A stretch of 64,000 bases of DNA, taken from positions 1-64,000 of the forward strand of contig JAISRZ010000107.1 in assembly GCA_031273455.1 (NCBI GenBank), in the 5' to 3' direction. Below, piece by piece: positions 44,609 to 54,004 of this stretch. Source of the stretch: Deltaproteobacteria bacterium. GTDB taxonomy: Bacteria; Desulfobacterota; Desulfarculia; Adiutricales; Adiutricaceae. The position numbers and the translations under genes were made by a program. The notes below the pieces were generated by a model, which did not search any database, was not told the origin of the DNA, and was given only the letters and a program-made list of their open reading frames with translations. The first letter of the stretch is position 1. Each line of letters opens with the position of its first letter.

Positions 44609-46978
44609 CTATGGGGCCAGCTCCACGGTGGTGACGCCTAAACCCCCGGGGCCGGGGGTGGGCCAGATCAGCTCTTGGACTTTGGGGTGGGTTTTTAAAT
44701 GGGCTGTCAGACCTTTTCTTAAGCGACCAGTGCCTAAGCCGTGGATGATAATCAACCGTTTCCGCCCACTGAGGGCGGCTTGGTCGATTTCCCGGTCAAT
44801 GACCTCAATGGCTTCCTCCACGGTCTGGCCCAATAAGTTTAAAGATAAGCCTAGGTCGGTCTCTTGGGTCACCGCGAAGGTCACTCTGGTCTGGGGGCTT
44901 CCCTCGGTCTTGGGGGCCTTAAAAAGGTCGCTTAAAGGGGACTTAATGGAAAAGGCCCCGCAATCGATAAGGGCCTCAGACTTTTCTAGGTTGACGCTTT
45001 TAACCACCCCAGGCCGCTTGAGCTTAGCCACTAGGACCCGTTCCCCCGGGGCGACTGAGGTTAAGGGCTCCGAATCTAAGGTTGGGGTCGCCTCTGGCCG
45101 AACCGCGGTTAAGGCTTTGGCCAGGGCCGCGGCTTTTAAGCTTAGGGCCACGGGATCCGGGGTCTGGTTTTTGGCCAAAGACTCGCGGATTTCTTTTTTC
45201 AGCTCGGCTAACTCCCGCCGTTGCCGAACTAAAGCCGAGCGGATCTCTTGGTCCAGGCGCGTGGACTGGCGCTTTAGATCCTCAGTTTGTTTAGCTAGGG
45301 CCTTTTGGGCCGCGGTCGTGACTTGGGCTAAGTCGCGCCTTTCTTCGGCTAAGGCCGTTTTCTCTAAGAACAGAGCCTCCCTTTCCTCGTCTAAACGCTT
45401 TAATAAATTCATGGCCTCTTTATGGCCCTCGTCCAAATAGCTTTCCGCTCTTTGGACTAAATCCTCGGGCAAACCTAACCGTCTGGCCATGGCTAAACCG
45501 CCGGAAAAGCCCGGGGCCCCGTAAGTTAAACCGTAGATGGGCCGCCCGTCTTTGGAGGCTCTAACGGCCACCGAGACCACCCCGGGGGTTAACGCGGCCC
45601 AGCTTTTAATGAGATGGTAATGGGTCGCGGCTAAGCATAAGGCCCCTTTGGCCCGTAACTTTTCTAAAACCGCTAAACCTAAAGCCGCCCCTTCGGCTGG
45701 ATCCGTGCCCCCGCCAATCTCGTCCAGTAAGATGACCACCCCTTCTCGGGCCTCGTTTAAAGCCTCGCCAATGGCCTTAATATGCCCGGAGAAAGTCGAG
45801 AGATCGGCGGCTAGATCCTGATTGTCGCCCATGATGGCGATGATGTCCTCGGGAAAATCGACCTTAGAGCCCTCAGCCGCTGGGATGGGCAAACCCGTTT
45901 TGGCCAAGGCTAAAACTAAGCCCAAAGTTTTTAGGGCCACGGTTTTGCCGCCAGCGTTAAGACCAGAGATGACTAATAAGGGCGAGTCCGGTAAGACCAC
46001 CAGATCCAAGGGGATCAGCTCGCGGCCTTCGGCGGCCAGTCTTTTTTCCAGTAAAGGGTGCCTTAGCTCACGGAGATCTAAACCCTGGCCGGGCTGATAA
46101 TCAGGAGTTACGGCCTTCCAATAGTGGGCTAACCGAGCCTCGGCCAAGATGAGATCAAGCTTGGTTAAAGCCGCTTGGCTAGTGGCTAAAACTGGGGCTA
46201 AAGCCCGACATTGACTGGAGAGGCTTAAAATTATCCGATAGATTTCCTCTTTTTCCCGGCTCTTTAGAAACGTTAAGCGGTTATTGTCCTCGACCGTCTC
46301 CAATGGCTCGAGGTAAGCCGTGGCCCCGCTTTTGGACCAATCGTGGACTAACCCCCGGGATCGACCGGCGGCCCCCGCCCGCACCGGGACCACAAACCGG
46401 TCCCCTCGGGTGGTGATGATCTCGTCTCGTAAAAGGGGTTTAAACTCCGGGTCGCGCATGAGCTCGGTTAGGCGGGAGGTTAAAGCGGCTTTGGCCGAGG
46501 CCAAATCCCGGCGTAAGCGGGCTAAAAGGGGGCTAGCCGTGTCCAGGATTTCCCCTTCCGGGCCCACGCTTTTTTCGAGATCCTCAACTAAAGGTTTAAA
46601 GTCGTCAAGGTCATTGGCGATTAAGCTGAGCTTGGGGGACAACTCCAGCTTTTCGGCGAAATAGGCTTTAGCTTCCCTGGCCGTTCTAGCCACCCGGCTA
46701 ATGACCAACAACTCCAAGGGTTCGAGTAAGGAGCCTTCAGGGCCTAAGGTTTTTAGTAAAGCCGAAAGATCGGTTAGATCATGAAAATCCGGGCTCTCGC
46801 TCACGGCCAGTAAAGCCCTAGCTTCCTCGATTAAAGCCCAGGAGGCCTGGATGGCCGCCGGGGTGAGATCCGGCTTTAAGGCTAAGGCTAAAGCCGCGCC
46901 CGGCTCGGAGTGGGCTCGATCGGCTAAAGCTTTTAAAGCCTCGGGAAAATCTAAGAGGTCTAAGGCCACTGGGTTCAT
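44609..46978 (-). CDS. mutS2: MutS2 (ribosome-rescue/recombination-suppressing ATPase)
   Basis: A 789-aa MutS2. The MutS-family ATPase carries Walker A GLNAGGKTV and Walker B VILLDEIGGGTDPAEG, followed by a long coiled coil (LLKRLDEEREALFLEKTALAEERR) and a C-terminal Smr domain (LIIIHGLGTGRLRKGL). It lacks the mismatch-recognition domain of MutS. MutS2 proteins act on collided ribosomes or recombination intermediates. The ATG overlaps the hisA stop (ATGA), so it is the last gene of the ilvN-hisB-hisA-mutS2 operon. Confidence 0.96.
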   Translation of the reverse strand: MNPVALDLLDFPEALKALADRAHSEPGAALALALKPDLTPAAIQASWALIEEARALLAVSESPDFHDLTDLSALLKTLGPEGSLLEPLELLVISRVARTAREAKAYFAEKLELSPKLSLIANDLDDFKPLVEDLEKSVGPEGEILDTASPLLARLRRDLASAKAALTSRLTELMRDPEFKPLLRDEIITTRGDRFVVPVRAGAAGRSRGLVHDWSKSGATAYLEPLETVEDNNRLTFLKSREKEEIYRIILSLSSQCRALAPVLATSQAALTKLDLILAEARLAHYWKAVTPDYQPGQGLDLRELRHPLLEKRLAAEGRELIPLDLVVLPDSPLLVISGLNAGGKTVALKTLGLVLALAKTGLPIPAAEGSKVDFPEDIIAIMGDNQDLAADLSTFSGHIKAIGEALNEAREGVVILLDEIGGGTDPAEGAALGLAVLEKLRAKGALCLAATHYHLIKSWAALTPGVVSVAVRASKDGRPIYGLTYGAPGFSGGLAMARRLGLPEDLVQRAESYLDEGHKEAMNLLKRLDEEREALFLEKTALAEERRDLAQVTTAAQKALAKQTEDLKRQSTRLDQEIRSALVRQRRELAELKKEIRESLAKNQTPDPVALSLKAAALAKALTAVRPEATPTLDSEPLTSVAPGERVLVAKLKRPGVVKSVNLEKSEALIDCGAFSIKSPLSDLFKAPKTEGSPQTRVTFAVTQETDLGLSLNLLGQTVEEAIEVIDREIDQAALSGRKRLIIIHGLGTGRLRKGLTAHLKTHPKVQELIWPTPGPGGLGVTTVELAP

Positions 46979-47724
46979 AGAGAGGCTGGGCTTTCGTTAA
47001 AGATTTTTAGACCCGCGGCCAGATCCAAGGTCCCTTCGTAAATGGCCCGGCCAGTGATGGCCCCAATGATGTTTGGGGCTTGTAAGTCCCGGAGGGCCAG
47101 AAGATCTTTTAAACCCGAAACGCCCCCAGCGACGATGGTCGGGAGATCGGCGGCTTGGGCCACTTTAGCGGCTAGCTCCAAGTTCGGGCCGCTTTGGGCC
47201 CCATCCCGGTCCACGTCCGTGTGGATGACCACGGAGACGCCTAAGTCCTTTAAGCGGCTGGCGGCGGTTAAAACGTCTTGGCCCCCGTCCTCCAGCCAAC
47301 CCCGGATTTTAAGCCTTTCCCCCACCGAGTCCAAGGAGGCGGCGAGGCGCGTTGGGAATAAGCTGGCGGCTTTAGCCACAAGTTTGGGATCCTCGCAAAT
47401 GACGGTCCCTAAGATGAGCCGATCCACCCCCAAGTCCAGCCAGGCTTTCATGTCCTCTAAGGTTCGGACGCCCCCGCCCAATTGGAGTTTAACCGGAACG
47501 CTTTTAACGATGTTCCGGATGGCCGCTAGGTTAGCGTTTTTTAGGCCAATGGAGCCATCCAGGTTGACTAAGTGGAGGTAATTGGCCCCTTCATTCACCC
47601 AGCGTTGGGCCATGGCCACGGGGTCGTCCCCGTAGACGGTGGCCTCGTTAAACCGGCCTTTAAATAAGCGGACGCAACGACCGTCTTTGAGGTCAATGGC
47701 GGGAAAAAGGGTTAAGGGGCTCAC
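46975..47724 (-). CDS. hisA: Phosphoribosylformimino-5-aminoimidazole carboxamide ribotide isomerase
   Basis: A 249-aa (beta-alpha)8 barrel of histidine biosynthesis converting ProFAR to PRFAR. The catalytic Asp pair is visible in FPAIDLKDGRCVRL and HTDVDRDG, with phosphate-binding LQLGGGVR and IVAGGVSG. The start is GTG at 47724, overlapping the hisB stop by 4 bp (GTGA). Normal length. Confidence 0.97.
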   Translation of the reverse strand: MSPLTLFPAIDLKDGRCVRLFKGRFNEATVYGDDPVAMAQRWVNEGANYLHLVNLDGSIGLKNANLAAIRNIVKSVPVKLQLGGGVRTLEDMKAWLDLGVDRLILGTVICEDPKLVAKAASLFPTRLAASLDSVGERLKIRGWLEDGGQDVLTAASRLKDLGVSVVIHTDVDRDGAQSGPNLELAAKVAQAADLPTIVAGGVSGLKDLLALRDLQAPNIIGAITGRAIYEGTLDLAAGLKIFNESPASL

Positions 47725-48317
47725 AGAACGCCTTTGGTGGAAAAGGCCCCGCCTTGGCGCGGGGACAAAGCTCGCCGGGCGGCTAAACCCACGGCCTTAA
47801 ACAAAGCCTCGGCCATGTGATGGGAGTTTTTGCCCCGGCGGAGGGTTAAATGGAGAGTCCAACCGGCTTTTTGGGTCAAAGCCCGGAAAAACTCCTCCAC
47901 TAAGCAGAGGTCAAAGTCCCCGGTGGTCGCTTGAGGCCAATCGGCCTCAAAGTGGAGGTAAGGCCGCCGCCCAGCGTCCAAAACCGCCTCGGCCAAGGCC
48001 TCGTCCATGGGGATTAGGCTATAGCCAAACCTTTGGTGCCCAGTGAAATCCCCTAAGCACTCAAAAAGGGACTCGCCGATCAAAAGACCCGTGTCCTCCA
48101 CGGAGTGGTGATGGTCCACGTCATGATCCCCAGCCACGTAGAGCTCTAAACCCCAACCGGCGTAGACGGCCAAGGTGTCCAGTAAGTGACGGAAAAAGCC
48201 CGGGGCCACGGTCAGCTTAATGGGGCCGCCATCTAAGTTTAAAGCCCCGGAGATACTGGTCTCTAAGGTGACCCGGTCGCGTTTGGCTTGCCGCGGCGGA
48301 ATAGAGGAGTTTGACAT
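47721..48317 (-). CDS. hisB: Imidazoleglycerol-phosphate dehydratase
   Basis: A 198-aa monofunctional HisB that dehydrates IGP to imidazole acetol phosphate. The manganese-binding motifs VDHHHSVEDTG and KNSHHMAEALFKA are both intact. The ATG shares a base with the ilvN stop (TAATG). It sits between ilvN and hisA in an amino-acid biosynthesis operon; the other his genes are not in this window. Confidence 0.97.
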   Translation of the reverse strand: MSNSSIPPRQAKRDRVTLETSISGALNLDGGPIKLTVAPGFFRHLLDTLAVYAGWGLELYVAGDHDVDHHHSVEDTGLLIGESLFECLGDFTGHQRFGYSLIPMDEALAEAVLDAGRRPYLHFEADWPQATTGDFDLCLVEEFFRALTQKAGWTLHLTLRRGKNSHHMAEALFKAVGLAARRALSPRQGGAFSTKGVL

Positions 48318-48814
48318 TAGGAAGCCTCAACCGTGTCAGTCCGCCGGGGCAGAGCCACCAGCCCGGTTCTAGCCATGGCGACAATGGTGTACGGAGTTAA
48401 AGCGGCCACGGCGGTGTCCACGTCCCGAGCCGAGCCAGCCACCTGGATGGTCACCCGATCGGCCAAGATGTCAATGAGCCGAAAGCCCATATGGCTAGCC
48501 AAGTTGACGATCCGGTTCCGGCGACCGGGGCCGGCTTTTAAAGTGATAATGGCCAGCTCCCCGGTTAAAGCGTCCTCGTGCTCCAAGATCTCCACGGAAA
48601 TGACGTCAATGAGCTTTTGGAACTGCTTAACCACTTGCTCCACGGTGGCCGTGTCCCCGGCCACCACTAAGGTGATGCGGGTGACGCTATGATCCTCGGT
48701 GGGGCCCGCGGCGATGGACTCCACGTTGTAACCGCGACGGGTCACTAACCCGGCCACGTGGGACAAGACCCCGGGCCGGTTGTGAACTAATATGGTGATC
48801 AGATTCTTTTTCAT
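48317..48814 (-). CDS. ilvN: Acetolactate synthase small (regulatory) subunit
   Basis: A 165-aa regulatory subunit (IlvN/IlvH) that binds valine and activates the catalytic subunit in branched-chain amino-acid synthesis. The N-terminal ACT domain starts ITILVHNRPGVLSHVAGL, and the second domain has ELAIITLKAGPGRRNRIV. It is first in the operon with hisB, hisA and mutS2. The large subunit gene is not adjacent, which is unusual because ilvB normally precedes it. A hairpin in the leader (48855-48876) may affect expression. Confidence 0.95.
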   Translation of the reverse strand: MKKNLITILVHNRPGVLSHVAGLVTRRGYNVESIAAGPTEDHSVTRITLVVAGDTATVEQVVKQFQKLIDVISVEILEHEDALTGELAIITLKAGPGRRNRIVNLASHMGFRLIDILADRVTIQVAGSARDVDTAVAALTPYTIVAMARTGLVALPRRTDTVEAS

Positions 48815-48854
48815 GGGCGTTATATATGGGTTTTAAGTTCCTAAAAAAGATATA

Positions 48855-48876
48855 GGGCCTTAAGGAGTTAAGGCCC
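48855..48876 (-). terminator. Hairpin with T-run in the ilvN leader
   Basis: GGGCCTTAA (48855-48863) and TTAAGGCCC (48868-48876) form a 9-bp perfect stem with a 4-nt loop. Reading leftwards TATATCTTTTTT follows, and TATAAT lies just before it (48887-48882). It may terminate terD or act as an attenuator for ilvN. Confidence 0.5.
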
Positions 48877-49029
48877 CCGGAATTATAACATAGGTAGGCT
48901 TGGCCTAAAGGTCGCGAAAGAGCCAGCCGCCTGGAAATAGGCCGCGAAAACGGGGCGAAAACCGCCCTTAGCGCGGCGATCTAGCCATTGGCTAGGGTAA
49001 TGTAGGTTAGACGAGGAACCGAAGCGTTT

Positions 49030-49611
49030 TTAGGCGGTGGCGTCCACCCCAAACTTCTGGCAAAGGGCCAGTAACCCGCCGCTATAGCCTTGGCCCACCG
49101 CCCGAAACTTCCAATCCTGTTGGTGGCGGTAAATCTCGCCAAAAATCATGGCGGTTTCCACGCTAAGATCCTCAGTCAGATCGAAGCGGGCGATTTCCCG
49201 GTTGTCCAGCTGGTTAACGATGCGGATAAAGGCGTTGGAGACCATGCCAAAGTTCTGGCCGCGTTGGGTGGCCTCGTAGATGGTGACCACAAAGACCAGC
49301 TTTTGGATCTCGTTGGGGACTTTTTCGAGGTTGACTTTTAAGACCTCATCGTCGCCTTCGCCGCCGCCGGTCAGGTTATCGCCGGTGTGCTCCACTGACT
49401 TATCCGGGGAGGTGAGGTTACCGTAGAAGATAAAGTCCTCATCCCGGCGGACCTTGCCAGTGGCGTCCAAAAGAAAGACCGAGGCGTCCAAGTCAAAATC
49501 AGCCCCCACCGACTCCCGAGCGTCCCAACCGAGGCCCACAAAGACTGATTTTAAGCCGGGAACCTCGCCAGTAAGTGATATATTCGCGCCTTTGACTAAA
49601 GAAACGGCCAT
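49030..49611 (-). CDS. terD: TerD-family calcium-binding stress protein
   Basis: A 193-aa TerD/TerE-type protein. Hallmarks are [12 protein letters not shown] at the N-terminus, [24 protein letters not shown] and [17 protein letters not shown] (acidic calcium-binding loop), and [22 protein letters not shown] near the end. Such proteins belong to the ter chemical/phage stress response and associate with TerY-type VWA proteins, one of which starts at 63128. The ATG has AGAGG 7 nt upstream. It is a single-gene unit. Confidence 0.95.
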   Translation of the reverse strand: MAVSLVKGANISLTGEVPGLKSVFVGLGWDARESVGADFDLDASVFLLDATGKVRRDEDFIFYGNLTSPDKSVEHTGDNLTGGGEGDDEVLKVNLEKVPNEIQKLVFVVTIYEATQRGQNFGMVSNAFIRIVNQLDNREIARFDLTEDLSVETAMIFGEIYRHQQDWKFRAVGQGYSGGLLALCQKFGVDATA

Positions 49612-50338
49612 AATAAACCTCTTTAAATCGTAAAATTAAAAAATAACCTTTAAAACCACCAAAAAAAGGGGGTCTGGAGAAATTTTGGGTTATAAAAAAA
49701 AATTTTAAAAATAGATTGATATAAACTCGCGGCCCTAAGGTTAAGAAACGGTTAGATCCTAATGGCGGTTGGCTCAAAACCCCATCGCGACCCCCGTAGC
49801 GCCAAGGGATAATCTAATCTTTAACTTAACCGGAACCCTTAAGGTCGCCTAAACCTTTGGCCAGGGGCCAAGTTTAAGGGGTAGGGGGATTGGAACCCAT
49901 GATTATAGCTTAGCTTTAAGAGAGAAGCAAAACAAAATCTAAGGTTAAGCTGGGTTTTTTTGGGTATAATTTATTTAGTTTTATACTGATATAAAGTTTT
50001 TAAATACTAAAAGGTCTAAGTCAGTTTGTTATAGTTTTATTATTATTATTTAATAGTTTATAAATTAAATATTAACGTAAAATATTAATAATTTTCCTGA
50101 CGCCCTAAAATAAAAATCCCCCCTTCTCCCCCAAAGGGGCCTAAAGCCTTTTAGGTCTAAAACCATGGCCCCTAAAAAAAAACGGCCCAAAACCCATAAT
50201 TTATATCGCTTACTCCAGTAAAAAATGTTATTATTATAAAACCTTCCTTGGAGGTTTAGAGCCTAACGTTAGGCCAGCGAAAAGGCGGCGACCGATTTCG
50301 CAAAAGGTTTTAGGGCCGAAAGGATTCATCGGCGTTAG
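49612..50338. other. Gene-free, partly very AT-rich region
   Basis: About 730 bp. From roughly 49960 to 50110 the sequence is strikingly AT-rich (runs such as TTATTATTATTTAATAG) compared with the GC-rich surroundings. No ORF is seen. It may mark an insertion boundary next to the ATPase remnant. Confidence 0.45.
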
Positions 50339-50661
50339 ACACGCTTAAATCAATTATCCAGAGTAATCAGGCGACCCAGTTCCCCCTCGGGACGCCTAGA
50401 TGCGGCTAAATATCCAGAGACTATCCCGGGAAAAGCCACCGCCATTATTGGGGTTAGGCGCTGTGGCCAGACCACCTACCTTTTAAGGACCTAACCCCGT
50501 CCATGGAGGCCCTAAGCCTTAATAACGTGATTATCGTGACCTTCCGCGACTCCGCGAGAATCGAGAATAACGGTCGAGTGATAACCACGCTGCCAATCTG
50601 GGGCTTTTTAACGCTCCCATTAGAGCGGTTGGTGGAGTTTAAACCGTGGCTTAAAGTCTAA
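50339..50661 (+). pseudogene. Internally deleted DUF4143-type AAA_14 ATPase
   Basis: Two fragments in different frames. 50339-50494 encodes an N-terminal part, LNQLSRVIRR then AAKYPETIPGKATAIIGVRR, leading to the P-loop GVRRCGQTTYLLRT with Lys replaced by Gln, ending at a TAA. 50503-50661 encodes MEALSLNNVIIVTFRDSARI followed by GRVITTLPIWGFL and a stop, matching the C-terminal end of AAA_14/DUF4143 proteins. The central ~250-300 residues are gone. It is beyond doubt non-functional. Confidence 0.75.
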
Positions 50662-51136
50662 GCGGCGGCGCTCTTAGAGCGCGCCCTACGGGGCCATTAA
50701 GGGGCTCTATTTAAGTAGAGCTAAGTAGAACGGTTGGTCTTAAGAGCGGGGCGGCGGCCAGGCGCTTTTTTAGGGCCAGCCGATTTTCAAGGCGGATAGG
50801 CAAAAGAAACTAAAATGTGAGTTTATCCCCAACCGGCCCATTTTTAAGATCCTGACGATTTTCCTAAAACGGGCAATCTAACTTAAAGGTCTTTTTTGGG
50901 GCCGATCACTAAAAGTTTTTGGACTTAACCCGCGCAAAAATATGGGCCTAAAGGCGATAATCTAACAAAAACGTCTCCTTATAGGGCGCGGAATTGTCGA
51001 GATATGTTTCAACGTTTTCGTGGTTTTCTGGGCTAGCGACCGCTGGCCACCTTTTTAATTTTACAAAAATATTACAAAAATTTAACTTTTTCGAACCAGA
51101 TTTGAAAATTTCCCGGACCTACCTGGCCTTAAGTCG
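50662..51136. other. Intergenic region between the ATPase remnant and the sigma-54 promoter
   Basis: About 475 bp with no ORF. A sigma-54 activator-binding site would be expected here, but no clear palindromic pair was identified. Confidence 0.4.
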
Positions 51137-51151
51137 TGGCACATGAATTGC
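51137..51151 (+). promoter_or_regulatory. Sigma-54 (RpoN) promoter
   Basis: TGGCAC (51137-51142), 5 nt, TTGC (51148-51151): the consensus -24/-12 layout with GG and GC at the correct 10-bp spacing. It points at the transport operon, whose first ATG is 51455, leaving a leader of about 290 nt. Confidence 0.75.
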
Positions 51152-51454
51152 TTGACTTAATGGCGTTACTTTTACCCCCCAATTTAAATTGTGGCGCGAA
51201 AAAGGCCCTTCTGGCCTTTAAGGCCATAGCCTTAAGCGATAGCTTCTTTTTTTAGGCCGTCAAAGGTCTTTAGGGGGTATAGGCCCATCGCGCTTAAACT
51301 TAACCATAATGACTTTAGGCGGTTTAAACGGTTGAGGGTTTTTGGGGCTCGGGGTCGTGACATTAAGGTTAGGCGGTTAGGGCCATTTTTCGCCCAAAAC
51401 TTAGAAACTTTCGCCTGACCGCTTACCGGTTAAACCTTAAGGGAGGTTACGCTA

Positions 51455-53038
51455 ATGCCAGACGGTCATAAGCCAGGGGAGGAGTCTTTGGGCCAGACCT
51501 TGGAGAGCTACGACGCGGGGTTAATCAACCGCCGGACATTTTTGAAGCGGCTGGGTTTATTGGGCGTGGGTCTCGCGGTGGCCAACGCCGTGTCCCTATC
51601 CCCTTTGGGGGCGGTTAAGGCTTTCGCGGCCATTGGGGGGCCTGAGGAGAGGGCCTGGGCGTTAGCCAAGGAAGAGGCGGCCAAAGCCACCAAAAAGACC
51701 TTGACCCTTTTGATCCCCACCGGCTCCATCGGCAACATGACCCCTTACGTGGACAAATGGAAAAATGAGCTGGGTATTACCCTGGAGTTCATTGAGGAGC
51801 CCGATGAGGTGGTCCACACCAAGGGTATGCAAGAGGCCGTGGCCAAAACCGGGCGCTATGACGTCATGATGCCCACGGCCATGTCTTACCCCGACTGGTT
51901 GGACTCTGGGCTCATTTACGATTTAACCGACTGGGTCGATAAATATCAGCCCGATCTCTTCCACCCCGAGTGGGGGGTGGTTTTTCCGGCCAGTCACCAC
52001 GCCCAGCTGTATAACGGTCGGGTGGTGGGCCTCCTTTGCGATGGCGACCAGATCACCTTATTGGCTCGCCGGGATTTTCTGGAAAACCCGGACAAAGCCA
52101 AAGCCTTCGCCGATCAGTACGGTTACCCCTTAGACATCCCCAAAACTTGGAAGGAATACTACAACCTGGCCAAGTTCGCCCATGACCCCAAGAACAATTT
52201 CTACGGTTCCCTGGAGTATCGCTCCCGCTACTACTGTAAGTGGATGTTTATGCAGCGCTTAGCCTCCAAGGGGAGCTTATGGTTTGACGAGAACTTAAAC
52301 CCCACCTTTAACTCCCCTAAGGGTTTGGAGGTCTTAGAGGACATGCTCGCGGTCAACGAGTTTCTCCATCCGGACGCTTACAGCTTCACCTGGTCCTCTA
52401 ACTACAACGCTTACGGGCGGGGCGAGGGGTTACTCAACATCGTCTGGCCCTCGGGGTTTAAGTACTCCATGGCCCCGTCCACTGGCCCGGCCACCACTGG
52501 CAAGATTAAAGCCACGGTCATGCCGGCTGATACCTTAGCCGACGGAACCAACCTCTACGCGGGCATGTTCTGTTGGGGTTACGGCTTCGCCATCTCCAAA
52601 TACTCAGCCAATCCTCTTTTATCTTACGCCTACGCTCAATGGATGACCTCCCCGACCATCTCCGCCGATGCCATTCCCTACCTAGGCGGCTATTCGGATC
52701 CCTACCGGGTCAACCATATGCTCGAGCCCACGGAAAGGCTAGTTTCGACCTACACGAAAGAGTACTTGGGGACTTTGTACAACAACATCGTTAACACCGT
52801 TCCCGACTTCTGTTTACCTGGGGGTTTTGAGTATCAGGACGCTTTGGATAAGGAGATCCACGCCTGTTTGACCGGGGACAAAAAACCGAAAGAAGCCCTC
52901 GATGACGCGGCTCGGGTCTTTGAGCGGATCACCCGACGCCAAGGGAAAGATAAAGTTCGGTCCGCTTGGTTCGCTTTGACCGAAAACCTGGCTGAGCCCA
53001 TTAAAAAGGCCACTGGCCGGGCAAATTGGAAACTTTAA
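51455..53038 (+). CDS. Tat-exported ABC solute-binding protein (family 1)
   Basis: A 527-aa extracytoplasmic binding protein. Its N-terminus has a twin-arginine signal (NRRTFLKRLGLLGVGLAV, cleavage near AFA) after about 25 leader residues. The mature part follows the family 1 plan (VDKWKNELGITLEFIEEPDEV, YDVMMPTAMSYPDWLDSGLIYDLT, FAISKYSANPLLSYAYAQWM). The ATG has GGGAGG 8 nt upstream. Two permeases and two ATPases follow, a layout known from GlpVPQST-type glycerol and related CUT1 importers. The ligand cannot be read; the neighbouring ligase suggests a nitrogen compound. Confidence 0.88.
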   Translation: MPDGHKPGEESLGQTLESYDAGLINRRTFLKRLGLLGVGLAVANAVSLSPLGAVKAFAAIGGPEERAWALAKEEAAKATKKTLTLLIPTGSIGNMTPYVDKWKNELGITLEFIEEPDEVVHTKGMQEAVAKTGRYDVMMPTAMSYPDWLDSGLIYDLTDWVDKYQPDLFHPEWGVVFPASHHAQLYNGRVVGLLCDGDQITLLARRDFLENPDKAKAFADQYGYPLDIPKTWKEYYNLAKFAHDPKNNFYGSLEYRSRYYCKWMFMQRLASKGSLWFDENLNPTFNSPKGLEVLEDMLAVNEFLHPDAYSFTWSSNYNAYGRGEGLLNIVWPSGFKYSMAPSTGPATTGKIKATVMPADTLADGTNLYAGMFCWGYGFAISKYSANPLLSYAYAQWMTSPTISADAIPYLGGYSDPYRVNHMLEPTERLVSTYTKEYLGTLYNNIVNTVPDFCLPGGFEYQDALDKEIHACLTGDKKPKEALDDAARVFERITRRQGKDKVRSAWFALTENLAEPIKKATGRANWKL

Positions 53039-53103
53039 GTAACTAATATCCGGCTTTGGCCCTACCTTAGGGCCAAAGCCCTATAAAGGCCCCTTATCGC
53101 GTT

Positions 53104-54000
53104 ATGGCTGAAGCTTACGGCAAACCCCCCAATCAAGGCCGGATCCTGACTATCCCCGGGCAAATCGTCTCCTTATTGGTTTTAGTGACGCCTTTAGTGG
53201 TGGCTCTATACATGAGCTTCACCGATTGGTCGCCCACAAGAAGCGGCCTTAAGGACGCGAGCTTTGTGGGGTTAGAGAACTACCAAGAGCTTTTAATCTA
53301 TGATCACCGGTTTTTGCAAGCTGTGGGCCGGACCGCCTTATTAGCGGTTATTTGTTTATCATTGGAATTTGTTTTAGGTTTAGGTTTAGCCACTTTGTTC
53401 TTACGGACCTTTCGGGGGAAACGTTTTTTCTTTTCGGCTTTTTTAACCCCCATGATGGTTCTGCCGGTGGTCGTGGGCTACACCTTTTGGATGCTCTTCC
53501 AGTCCAATGGCCCGGTTAACCAAGTCTTGGCCCTCTTGGGGCTACAAGGCCTCGAGTGGTTTCGGGACAGTACTCTGGCCTTTGTGGCCGTGGTCTTAAC
53601 CGAGGTCTGGCACTGGACGCCCCTTTTTTTCCTCATCCTCTTTTCCGGGCTGAACGCGGTCCCGGAAAACCCCATTCGGGCCGCCGTCATCTTAGGGGCC
53701 TCGCCCCGGCAAGTATTCTGGAAGGTGGTCTTTCCGGCCATTAAACCGGTCATTATCGTGGCTTTTGTCATTCGAGCCATGGAAGTTATTAAGATCTTCG
53801 ATGAGGTCTTTTTATTGACTCGCGGGGGGCCCGGCTCGGCCACCGAGACCATCAGCCTCTACATCTACAAACTGGCTTTTAACGATTTTCAGTTGGCTTA
53901 CGGGGCGGCGGCGGCCTTTTTGGTCTTAGCCGGGTCTTTAGTCATGGTCCACTTACTGTTAATCCCAGTGCGGGACCAACTATTGGAGCGCAGGGATTAA
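53104..54000 (+). CDS. CUT1-type ABC permease (MalF/UgpA-like)
   Basis: A 298-aa inner-membrane permease with about six helices. The family signatures are VTPLVVALYMSFTDWSPT near the N-terminus and the EAA loop RAAVILGASPRQVFWKVVFPAIKP that docks the ATPases. It pairs with the next permease, 4 bp downstream. No strong ribosome-binding site is seen before the ATG. Confidence 0.93.
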   Translation: MAEAYGKPPNQGRILTIPGQIVSLLVLVTPLVVALYMSFTDWSPTRSGLKDASFVGLENYQELLIYDHRFLQAVGRTALLAVICLSLEFVLGLGLATLFLRTFRGKRFFFSAFLTPMMVLPVVVGYTFWMLFQSNGPVNQVLALLGLQGLEWFRDSTLAFVAVVLTEVWHWTPLFFLILFSGLNAVPENPIRAAVILGASPRQVFWKVVFPAIKPVIIVAFVIRAMEVIKIFDEVFLLTRGGPGSATETISLYIYKLAFNDFQLAYGAAAAFLVLAGSLVMVHLLLIPVRDQLLERRD

Positions 54001-54004
54001 AACC

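Noticed and set aside
44628-45440. Open frame of 270 codons on the plus strand.
   Set aside because: Antisense to the mutS2 C-terminal half; the product is Ser/Arg-rich with no domain.
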